9,570 bases of DNA from G039029935 sp039029935 (GTDB lineage: Bacteria > Chloroflexota > Anaerolineae > Caldilineales > Caldilineaceae). Shown here piece after piece: positions 1-7,000 of this stretch (its first letter is position 1; the number at the start of each line of letters is the position of its first letter). The position numbers and the translations under genes are program-made. The DNA lies in contig JBCCFC010000451.1 of the NCBI GenBank assembly GCA_039029935.1, positions 1-9,570 of the forward strand. The letters run 5' to 3'. The notes beneath the pieces are model-generated. The model was not told the origin of the DNA and searched no databases. It worked only from the letters and a program-made list of their open reading frames with translations.

Positions 1-4
1 ACTT

Positions 5-120
5 ATAAAACAAAGTATTAAAGTTGTCTGTCCGCATTTTATCGGCCGCACGTCACCTTGATGACAGGGCGCTGGACCCGAGGCAAGTTGCGCATGAAGT
101 GAGTCGCACTCGCGAGTCAG
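5..120 (+). pseudogene. Possible frameshifted remnant of the P-type ATPase N-terminus
   Basis: No intact reading frame crosses this stretch, yet pieces in different frames resemble the N-terminal HMA-like domain of this kind of ATPase. Frame 2 reads IKVVCPHFIGR at about 17-49, close to the usual pattern (VVH..PGR.R) near the start of such proteins. Frame 3 then continues with ARHLDDRALDPRQVAHEV at about 57-110, similar in character to the Leu/Asp/Pro segment that normally follows. The frame of the downstream ATPase has stops at 19-21 and 100-102 and opens only at 103. I infer a 1-base frameshift near 48-57, followed by loss of the segment that would encode the rest of the HMA-like domain and the first four membrane helices. 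The matches are short and could be chance. Confidence 0.35.
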
Positions 121-141
121 ATTCCCTTTGAATCGCTTCAG

Positions 142-1605
142 ATGGGTGACTTGGTGGTTGTTACGGCTGGTCAAACAATCCCCATTGACGGCACAATCCG
201 AAATGGCTATGCCAGCATTGACCAACGCACCTTGACGGGCGAGTCACAGCCTGTGGAAAAAGTAGTTGATGAGCCAGTCTTTGCCTCAACCGTTGTTCTT
301 GAAGGCCGTATAGAGATTCAAGTCGAAAAGAGAGGTGATGAGACTGTCGCAGCCCAGATTGGGACAATTCTCAACGCAACGACCGATTTCAAGTCACAAG
401 TCCAGTCGCGAGGCAACAAAATAGTAGACCAAGGCGCCATGCCGACCGTTGCACTTAGTCTGCTTGCCCTTCCTCTGTTTGGTGCTGAAAGCGCATTAAC
501 CATGCTTTATGCGGCCTTTGGCTATCATATGAGACATGCCGCACCGATTAGTGTCCTCAACTATTTGCGATTCGCCTCTGAACGAGGTGTCCTGATCAAA
601 GACGGACGATCTTTAGAGCTAATGACCGAAGTCGATACTGTTGTATTTGACAAGACAGGGACCTTAACCGAAGATGTGCCCATTGTTGGGCAAATACATC
701 CCTGCGGACAGCATACCAAAGAAGGATTACTAGCGGTTGCAGCGGCGGCGGAAGAGAAACAATCACACCCGATTGCACTTGCAATCTTGGAAGAAGCCCG
801 ATCACAGTCATTGAGCCTGCCAATGGTGCTAAACGTTAAATATGAAGTTGGCTATGGACTTAAGGTGAGCATCTTTGATGCGGAAAAAGAGGAAGAACAG
901 TTGATTCGAGTGGGGAGCCGCCGTTTTATGGCAATGGAAGACATTGCTATCGACGAACGCTACGATTTGATCGAAAATGCCGCTCACGAAAAAGGACACA
1001 CGCTGATCTATGTCGCCATTGGTGATCAACTTGGTGGGGTCATTGAACTAGAGCCAAAAATTCGCCCCGAAGCAAAGCACATTGTGGAGCAACTACGCCA
1101 GAGACACATGTCCCTTGTCATTATTTCAGGAGATCATGAAAAGCCAACCCGTCAACTGGCGCACTCAGTCGGCATTGAGCAATATTTCGCTGAAACCTTA
1201 CCCCAAAATAAAGCAAGTATTGTCAAACAATTACAAGATGAAGGCAAATCAGTCTGTTTTATTGGCGATGGTATTAATGATTCGATTGCTCTTAAGACGG
1301 CAAATGTTTCCATATCGCTCCGTGATGCCAGTACAGCAGCAACAGACAGTGCAGCGATTATTTTGATGAACTCAAATCTAAATCAATTGATCCCCTTGTT
1401 AGATATAGCGAACTCGCTTGAGACCAATCTAAATAGAGGGATGGCAATGACCATTGTTCCGGGCATTATCTGTGTTGGTGGTGTTATTTTCTTTCATTTT
1501 GGTCTTTTTAGCGGCCTAGTCCTGTACTATGGCGGTTTGGTCGCCAGTCTCTCGAATGCATTGATTCCGCTTGTATTCTCCGAATTACGAGACAAAGGTA
1601 TCTGA
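142..1605 (+). CDS. P1B-like P-type metal ATPase, N-terminally truncated (probably broken)
   Basis: ATP-driven cation pump of the heavy-metal type, lacking its front part. Visible are the actuator loop TGES (residues 32-35), the phosphorylation motif DKTGTLT (170-176, acceptor D170), the P1B nucleotide-binding SHP (208-210) and the hinge GDGIND (375-380). Two membrane helices lie at about 100-140 and two more at about 434-480. A complete P1B pump has four further helices, usually with a metal-binding domain, before the actuator; none are here. The ATG at 142 falls inside the conserved GD.V.V..G..IP.DG element, its frame already matches the family upstream (IPFESLQ, 121-141), and it has no ribosome binding site, so it is not a convincing start. 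The usual CPC of the metal-binding helix is replaced by GYHMRHAAP (127-135), so the metal cannot be predicted. From D170 onward all catalytic motifs are intact, suggesting recent damage or an assembly fault. I judge it non-functional as it stands. Confidence 0.8.
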   Translation: MGDLVVVTAGQTIPIDGTIRNGYASIDQRTLTGESQPVEKVVDEPVFASTVVLEGRIEIQVEKRGDETVAAQIGTILNATTDFKSQVQSRGNKIVDQGAMPTVALSLLALPLFGAESALTMLYAAFGYHMRHAAPISVLNYLRFASERGVLIKDGRSLELMTEVDTVVFDKTGTLTEDVPIVGQIHPCGQHTKEGLLAVAAAAEEKQSHPIALAILEEARSQSLSLPMVLNVKYEVGYGLKVSIFDAEKEEEQLIRVGSRRFMAMEDIAIDERYDLIENAAHEKGHTLIYVAIGDQLGGVIELEPKIRPEAKHIVEQLRQRHMSLVIISGDHEKPTRQLAHSVGIEQYFAETLPQNKASIVKQLQDEGKSVCFIGDGINDSIALKTANVSISLRDASTAATDSAAIILMNSNLNQLIPLLDIANSLETNLNRGMAMTIVPGIICVGGVIFFHFGLFSGLVLYYGGLVASLSNALIPLVFSELRDKGI

Positions 1606-1634
1606 ATAAACACATTTTATCAATGTCTGTCGAG

Positions 1635-1643
1635 TGGTATAAT
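1635..1643 (+). promoter_or_regulatory. Extended -10 promoter for the PhyH gene
   Basis: TGGTATAAT carries a perfect TATAAT with the TGN extension. The -35 position at 17-base spacing (1615-1620, ttttat) is poor, which is normal for extended -10 promoters. Transcription would start near 1650, leaving a leader of about 45 bases. The 91-base gap after the ATPase shows no clear terminator hairpin. Confidence 0.6.
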
Positions 1644-1685
1644 TGAGTTTAATCGAGGCAGCACGTGTCTCACAATAACTTCAAT

Positions 1686-1692
1686 AGAGGAG
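1686..1692 (+). promoter_or_regulatory. Ribosome binding site of the PhyH gene
   Basis: The purine-rich AGAGGAG lies 4 bases before the ATG at 1697. It supports that ATG over the second ATG two codons later (1703). Confidence 0.65.
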
Positions 1693-1696
1693 AAAC

Positions 1697-2461
1697 ATGA
1701 CCATGAATACATTTGACGCATTGAAACAACTCAGCGCCACAAGCGATACGCTAACCGAAGAGCAACGCCGTGATTTGGATGAAAAGGGCTACTTCATCGC
1801 CTATGATGTCTTTTCGCAAGAAGAATATGAAGCCATCGGCGCGGCCATTGATGCGCTCCAAGCAGTCGAAGGTGAGATGGGTGGACAGGAAGTTCACACC
1901 GAGGCGGGCGCACCACGCTTGTCCAATGTGCTGAATAAATCCACCGCCTTTGATCCCTGTTTGGAGATTCAACCGTTGCTTGCCAGCGCATCCTATCTGC
2001 TGGGCGATGAGATCAAAGTACATGGCTTTAATGCCAGAGACGCTTTGAAGGGGCAGGGGCAGCAGCCATTGCACTCCGATGCACCTACCCATGAAGCCAA
2101 TGACTGGCACGTTGTCAACTCGCTGATTTTGATTGACCCCTTTACTGAGGACAATGGACCGACACGGGTTGTGCCCGGTACACACCGTACAGGTCAACGC
2201 CCCCAAGATTTGTTGGAAGACCCCAAATCACCTTATCCAGATGAGATCAAGGTGGTCGCACCTGCGGGAGCCGTTGTTGTCCTGAATGCGTCGCTCTGGC
2301 ATGGCGGCACACTCAACGTCAGCGGCGACCGTCGCCGTGTACTGCATCTCTCCTACACACGCCGTGATCTGGCACAACAACTTGTCCAGCGTGATTTTCT
2401 CACGGATGAGTTGTATGAGCGTATGAGTGATGCCCATCGCTACCTGTTGGATATTGTCTAA
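1697..2461 (+). CDS. Phytanoyl-CoA dioxygenase (PhyH) family Fe(II)/2-oxoglutarate oxygenase
   Basis: Predicted soluble cytoplasmic enzyme that hydroxylates or oxidises a small molecule using O2 and 2-oxoglutarate with a single Fe(II). The iron triad is visible: HSD gives H126 and D128, and LWHGG gives H202. Arginines at 212-214, ten to twelve residues after H202, supply the expected 2-oxoglutarate carboxylate contact. The core between them has typical PhyH features, including the EDNGPTRVVPGTHR segment at 151-164. Its 254 residues are near full length for the family, and no signal peptide or membrane segment is seen. It starts behind a good ribosome binding site and its own promoter, and it converges on the SDR gene with a shared hairpin between them. 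PhyH proteins outside peroxisomes act on many substrates (ectoine, halogenation targets, secondary metabolites), so the substrate cannot be named here. Confidence 0.88.
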   Translation: MTMNTFDALKQLSATSDTLTEEQRRDLDEKGYFIAYDVFSQEEYEAIGAAIDALQAVEGEMGGQEVHTEAGAPRLSNVLNKSTAFDPCLEIQPLLASASYLLGDEIKVHGFNARDALKGQGQQPLHSDAPTHEANDWHVVNSLILIDPFTEDNGPTRVVPGTHRTGQRPQDLLEDPKSPYPDEIKVVAPAGAVVVLNASLWHGGTLNVSGDRRRVLHLSYTRRDLAQQLVQRDFLTDELYERMSDAHRYLLDIV

Positions 2462-2534
2462 TAGCGTCGCGGACTCTGGGTGCGCGGATTAGACTCGACA
2501 ACAATCCGCGCTTCCAGAACCCGCGACGCTATTA
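2459..2534. terminator. Long hairpin joining two convergent stop codons; likely bidirectional terminator
   Basis: A 14-base perfect stem (2459-2472 with 2521-2534) has the TAA stop codon of each convergent gene as its base. After a 2x2 mismatch, a second stem pairs 2475-2490 with 2503-2518, with one G.T wobble and one T-T mismatch, closing on a 12-base loop (2491-2502). Neither side has a clear T-tract, so it is not a textbook Rho-independent terminator. Its place and symmetry suggest transcription end or mRNA 3'-end protection for both genes. It could also be one copy of a dispersed palindromic repeat. Confidence 0.65.
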
Positions 2535-3575
2535 CCCTTCTATCTCAAATTCTGGCTGAAACCCAATCAATGTCTGTGCTTTGGCAATGCTCACCAGCGA
2601 ATCACTACCCGTGAGATCCTGTTTCCACACGCTAACATCCGAAAAAAATAGATTTGCCAATGTCTTGCTGTCATAGTTGAACCAGTTGTTGCTGGCATTG
2701 ACAAAGAGTGCATGACTGCCCTCATAGTCAGTCGTGATGGCCTTCTCAAACGCCTGCGCGCTGTCTCGCTCATCAATATACGCCCAAAAGTTAAAACGAT
2801 CATAGACATATTGACCCCAAATAGGGTTGCCAGCAAACTCTTCAGGGTGATTTTGCGGTTTAAAGGCTTCGCCTGCGTTGGGGTATTCAAACAGTTTGCG
2901 CTGGCGATAGGCAACCGTACTCTGCGCAATCTCGGCCAACTGCGTACGTTTGTCCGCCTCTGGTAGCGCAGCAAATTCGTCAATGGCCGCAATCTTGTCA
3001 TTTCGCCATGACTGTTGCTCGGCATCTTCGGTTAATGCAGCGATGTGTTGGCGTCCCCAAACCGCCGGGAGCCGGAAGGATGCACTGGTGATGCCCTCTC
3101 GTCGCCAATAGTAATCCGCAATCTCTTCGACCATGCCTTTGGAGAATGAGTAGACATCGGTGGTGAAAGTGGGATGCTCTTCGTCAATCGGCAAATACTG
3201 GATGTCCATATCCGTAACGCCCCAAAAGCAGCCAAAGGCGTTTATCGAGCTAGCCTGTGCGACCCGTCGAATGCCTTCATCGGCTGCTGCCTCAAACACA
3301 TTATACGTACCTGCCACATTGATGTTAAACAAATCTGGCGCAGGGACAACCATCGGGTTGGATATCGCCGCAAGATGAACGATGGCGTCACACCCACGCA
3401 CCTGTTCGCGCACATCGCCGTAGCTGGTAATATCACATCGAGTATATTCAGCCTTATCATGAACATCAGGGCTATCGTCTACACTTATCACCCTAACTTC
3501 GCAGCCATGCGCCACAAATCGCTCGACGACAGCTTTGCCAACATTGCCTGTTCCGCCTGTAATGAGAATTTTCAT
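2532..3575 (-). CDS. NAD(P)-dependent epimerase/dehydratase (extended SDR)
   Basis: Cytoplasmic oxidoreductase of the extended short-chain dehydrogenase/reductase type, likely acting on a nucleotide sugar or similar polyol. The N-terminus MKILITGGTGNVG carries the Rossmann dinucleotide loop (G7, G10, G13). D63 and the following AIVHLAA (64-70) match the cofactor-binding region. The catalytic set is visible as S109/S110 in AQASS and Y142-x-x-x-K146 in VYSFSK. RLPAVWG (168-174) is the usual substrate-domain entry. Between it and WAYIDERDSAQAF (264-276) lie about 90 residues rich in Gln, Ala and Glu, longer than in a minimal epimerase. The 347 residues are otherwise full length. The ATG at 3575 fits the Rossmann start exactly, although the upstream Shine-Dalgarno sequence is weak. 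The exact reaction cannot be read from the sequence. Confidence 0.87.
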   Translation of the reverse strand: MKILITGGTGNVGKAVVERFVAHGCEVRVISVDDSPDVHDKAEYTRCDITSYGDVREQVRGCDAIVHLAAISNPMVVPAPDLFNINVAGTYNVFEAAADEGIRRVAQASSINAFGCFWGVTDMDIQYLPIDEEHPTFTTDVYSFSKGMVEEIADYYWRREGITSASFRLPAVWGRQHIAALTEDAEQQSWRNDKIAAIDEFAALPEADKRTQLAEIAQSTVAYRQRKLFEYPNAGEAFKPQNHPEEFAGNPIWGQYVYDRFNFWAYIDERDSAQAFEKAITTDYEGSHALFVNASNNWFNYDSKTLANLFFSDVSVWKQDLTGSDSLVSIAKAQTLIGFQPEFEIEG

Positions 3576-3620
3576 CAGTTACTTTACCCTATATTTGCCA
3601 CGAGAGTTCAATGTACACCT

Positions 3621-3649
3621 TTGCAGATGCTCTCGAACTTTGATATGAT
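3621..3649 (+). promoter_or_regulatory. Candidate promoter of the antitoxin gene
   Basis: TTGCAG (3621-3626) and TATGAT (3644-3649) are separated by 17 bases, and the -10 carries an upstream TGA (3641-3643) as an extended element. An inverted pair CGAGAG (3601-3606) / CTCTCG (3630-3635) spans the -35, and a GGGC/GCCC pair lies at 3662-3676. These could be operator half-sites, since Phd-type antitoxins repress their own promoters, but the arms are short. Confidence 0.45.
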
Positions 3650-3710
3650 ATAACGATATTGGGGCAATTCTGGCCCACAAAGAGAGTTGATGGTTGGAAT
3701 AAATAAGTAG

Positions 3711-3950
3711 TTGAGCGTGAATTATACCTTGCGTGAAGCAGAGACACAATTGCGTTCAATCGTATCACAGACACAAAACACCTATAAGCCAGTCGTCTTG
3801 ATGGCCGAAGAAACAGCAAAACCAACCGCTGTGCTGCTCAATATGGAATGGTTAGGCAAACGCAAAATATCTTTCATTACGGCGACAAAGAAGGAATTAG
3901 AAGAAAGTTACCAAGCTTTTGAGCGGATGATGCAACAACGAGCAAGTTAA
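3711..3950 (+). CDS. Phd/YefM-like type II antitoxin
   Basis: A 79-residue protein matching the general Phd/YefM layout. The N-terminal part (VNYTLREAETQLRSIVSQ, 3-20) resembles the DNA-binding ..AR..L..ll element. The middle (KPVVLMAEETAKPTAVLLN, 26-44) matches the p.vIt..gkp.Avl.s core. The C-terminal tail (about 50-79) is charged and helical, as expected for a toxin-wrapping segment. It would be a cytoplasmic repressor and toxin neutraliser. The start is uncertain: TTG at 3711 directly follows an in-frame TAG (3708-3710), GTG at 3717 is an alternative, and a better-placed ATG at 3690 lies in the same frame but is cut off by that TAG. One base after its stop begins a short frame resembling the start of a PIN toxin, so the partner appears lost. 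Family assignment is from pattern only. Confidence 0.7.
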   Translation: MSVNYTLREAETQLRSIVSQTQNTYKPVVLMAEETAKPTAVLLNMEWLGKRKISFITATKKELEESYQAFERMMQQRAS

Positions 3951-3951
3951 A

Positions 3952-4008
3952 ATGCAGATTGTTTTGTGGACGGAGATACTGCGTCGGCGTTTCTCTGTGT
4001 CGGAGTAA
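3952..4008 (+). pseudogene. Putative remnant of a PIN-domain toxin start
   Basis: Begins one base after the antitoxin stop, the usual place of a type II toxin gene. It encodes 18 residues, starting MQIVLWTEIL, before a TAA at 4006. PIN toxins typically start with a pattern like M.IVLDTNVLVSAFL. Here the catalytic Asp is Trp and the Asn is Glu. If one base is missing after 3981, the next frame (from 3984) continues SAFLCVGVTVGLW, restoring the expected VSAFL-like sequence. This suggests a frameshifted, truncated toxin of which only about 30 codons remain before the terminator. An 18-residue similarity is thin evidence, so a chance frame is possible. Confidence 0.4.
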
Positions 4009-4019
4009 CGGTGGGTTTA

Positions 4020-4028
4020 TGGTATTAT
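4020..4028 (+). promoter_or_regulatory. Candidate extended -10 promoter of the lipoprotein gene
   Basis: TGGTATTAT differs by one base from the TGGTATAAT found upstream of the PhyH gene. No good -35 lies at the proper spacing (4000-4005, tcggag). A start near 4035 would fall inside the left arm of the terminator hairpin, so transcripts from this promoter could not form the complete hairpin. Without it, only 25 bases remain between the terminator T-tract and the ATG at 4089. Confidence 0.4.
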
Positions 4029-4063
4029 AAAGGGTATGGTTACGGACCATGCCCTTTTATTTT
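4029..4063 (+). terminator. Intrinsic (Rho-independent) terminator
   Basis: An 11-base stem (4029-4039 with 4047-4057, one T.G wobble) closes a 7-base loop and is followed by the T-rich tract TTTTATTTT (4055-4063). It lies 21 bases after the last stop of the antitoxin/toxin-stub unit and would end that transcript. The alternative is an attenuator in the leader of the downstream lipoprotein. Confidence 0.72.
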
Positions 4064-4088
4064 GGCAACAATTGAGCAATCAAAAATT

Positions 4089-7000
4089 ATGAAACGAAAT
4101 CATCACACAAAACACAAGCAAACTATCTATTTAATAATCTTGTTGATCTTACTCTGTTTGGCAGGCTGCAAACCCATCGAATATCCACCCGATTACACTC
4201 CACAAGCGGAAACGGCACAAGCGGTTACGACAGAGGTTGCAATTGAGGCGACCCCAACACCTATACGAGTCACCGAAACCATCAAAGAGTTACCCCCTCG
4301 ACCTGACCCAACCCTGTTAGAACCAGAACAATTTGTCGATGTCACGGACAGCGTAGGCATCTCCGCTATCCACAGGGGCAGTTGGGATGAATACCACAAA
4401 TTCCGTGAGTTTACCGATGGCTATTTGGCGATGGGACAGGCATGGGGTGACTATAATAACGATGGCTGGGTGGACCTCTTTGTGACAGGTGGCCTAGTTG
4501 AGAGCTCGCTCTATCAGAATAATGGTGATGGCACGTTTACAGAATCACCGTTGTCAAGCGACGTTGCGCTGCCAGAAACATGGAGCGGCGGTGCAGTATG
4601 GGCGGACTATGATAATGATGGCTGGAAGGACCTCTATGTGTTGGCGCATGGGGCCAATGTCCTCTTTCACAATGAGGCAGGCAATGGGTTCGTTGATGTC
4701 ACGGACATTGCTGGTGTGGGCGACACAGGCAAGAGTGGCACAGCTTCATGGGGGGATTACGACAAGGATGGCTACCTCGATCTCTATGTGGCAAACTGGT
4801 CTTGCTACCCCAAGTGCGACCCCGTTGACGATACTCAAGCACGGGATCTGCTCTATCACAACAATGGCGATGGCACATTTAGCGATGTCACCGACCTGCT
4901 GATTGAGGAAAAAACGTTGGGCGCGGGGTTTGTCGCCAGTTTTATGGACTATGACAATGATGGTGACTTGGACCTGTATGTGATCAACGACAAGCTGTAC
5001 AACCCCATCGGCAATGTATTGTGGCGTAATGATGGTGAAGGCTGCGAGGAAGTAGATGCTGATGATGCTGATGGGCACAGTTGGTGCTGGACCGATGTAT
5101 CAGCAGAAGCAGGCGCAGACACTGAATTGCATGGTATGGGCTTGGCGGTTGGTGATTATGACAATGACCTTGATCTAGACTTCTATTACACCAACATGGT
5201 TGATCCTGGTATGCTGCTCCAAAATCAGGGAGATGGCACATTTGGTAATCGCACTGCTGCTACTCAACTACCAACCATTGCCACGGACATGGTAGGCTGG
5301 GGAACAGCCTTCTTTGACTATGACAATGATGGCTGGCTCGACCTCTATGCCTCAGCAACCGCCTTTATCCTCTTCAACATGCTGGAAGGACCGCTTGGAA
5401 TGCTCTTTGAATACCCCAACTTTCTCTTTCACAACGAAGGCGCAAGCAACCCCAACAATGTCACCTTTAGCGACCAAACACCCTTTAGCTGGCTCGATTA
5501 CCCACAACCCAACATGGGCATGGCCTATGCGGACTATGACCAAGATGGACTGGTCGATTTTGTCACGGGGGACTGGAACATTGACTATCGACTCCAGCGC
5601 AACACGGGGTTGGTTGGTCATGGTAACAATTGGCTGACAATTCGGCTGACAGGTAGCAAGCAAGGTGGCCCAGTAAACCGTGATGCCATCGGCGCACGTG
5701 TCTACCTTGCCGATAGCGATGGCAAAACCATGATGCAGGAGGTCAAGAGTGGGTCGAGCATGGGCGCAGGGAATGATACGGCTCTACATTTTGGCTTGGG
5801 GGATGGAGCAGCAACACATGCACGTGTGGTATGGCCGGATGGATTGGAAGAAGAATATACCGAAATTCCACGAAATATAGTGTGGGACTTGGCCTACCCT
5901 ACACAAGTTGCACAGCCCGCACAGGAAGAAGATTTACAGGAAAAAGACTTAAGCGGTCTATATGGTGATGAACTCTTTGTCGATGTCAGCGAAACCGCAG
6001 GCATCACGGCGCGACATCGTGGCAGTTGGCGCATGTTCAAATACAACTTTGACAGCGGCTATCTGGGTGTGGGGCAAGCATGGGGCGACTACGACAATGA
6101 TGGGTGGCTCGACCTCTATGTGACAGGCAACCTCACCGACAGCGTACTCTATCACAACGAGGGTGACGGCACATTCACAGTGTCGCCGTTAAGCGAAGCT
6201 GTCAAGCTACATGGTGTGCTGACGGGTGGCGCGGTGTGGGCGGACTATGACAACGATGGCTGGAAGGATCTCTATGTCTCGGTGCATGGGGCCAATGTCC
6301 TCTTCCACAATGACGAAGGGCAAGGCTTTACCGATGTCACTGAGATAGCGGGTGTGGGCGATGAGGGCAAAGGCACAACCGCCACGTGGGGAGACTACGA
6401 TAATGATGGCTGGCTCGACCTTTATGCCACCACTTGGTCCTGTCACCCCGAATGTGACCCCGATGTTGACCACACCCAAGCTGATGATCGACTCTATCAC
6501 AACAACGGTGATGGCACATTTGAGGATGTCACCGATTTGCTGGTGTTTTCACGCTTGTTGGGGGCTGGCTTCACCTCAACCTTTGTCGATTATGATGATG
6601 ACGGCGACATGGATATCTATGTTATCAACGACGAACTACAAAACCCCATCGGCAACATTCTTTGGCGCAATGATGGACCTGGCTGTGAAGATATACGAGT
6701 TCATAAAGATAGTAGCCATACATGGTGCTGGACCGATATTTCCGAGGAATCTGGGGCGGATATCCAACTTGGTGGCATGGGCATTGCGATTGGCGACTAT
6801 GACAACGACCTCGACCTTGATATGTACTTCTCGAACTTGGTCAACCCGCATGTACTGCTGCAAAACCAAGGCGATGGCACATTTGGCAAGCGCGCCAAAA
6901 CCGCTGGTGTTGATATTGGCCCCAGTGCTGCCGTTGGCTGGGGAACTGTCTTTATCGACTACAACAACGATGGTTGGCTCGACCTCTATCTCTCGACCAC

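Noticed and set aside
3174..3653. Long + strand frame opposite the SDR gene
   Set aside because: The SDR on the other strand has all family motifs; this frame has no ribosome binding site and no recognisable domain.
3966..4088. Upstream extension of the lipoprotein frame from GTG at 3966
   Set aside because: It would bury the lipoprotein signal inside the protein and run through the terminator hairpin; ATG at 4089 opens a clean signal with lipobox C27.
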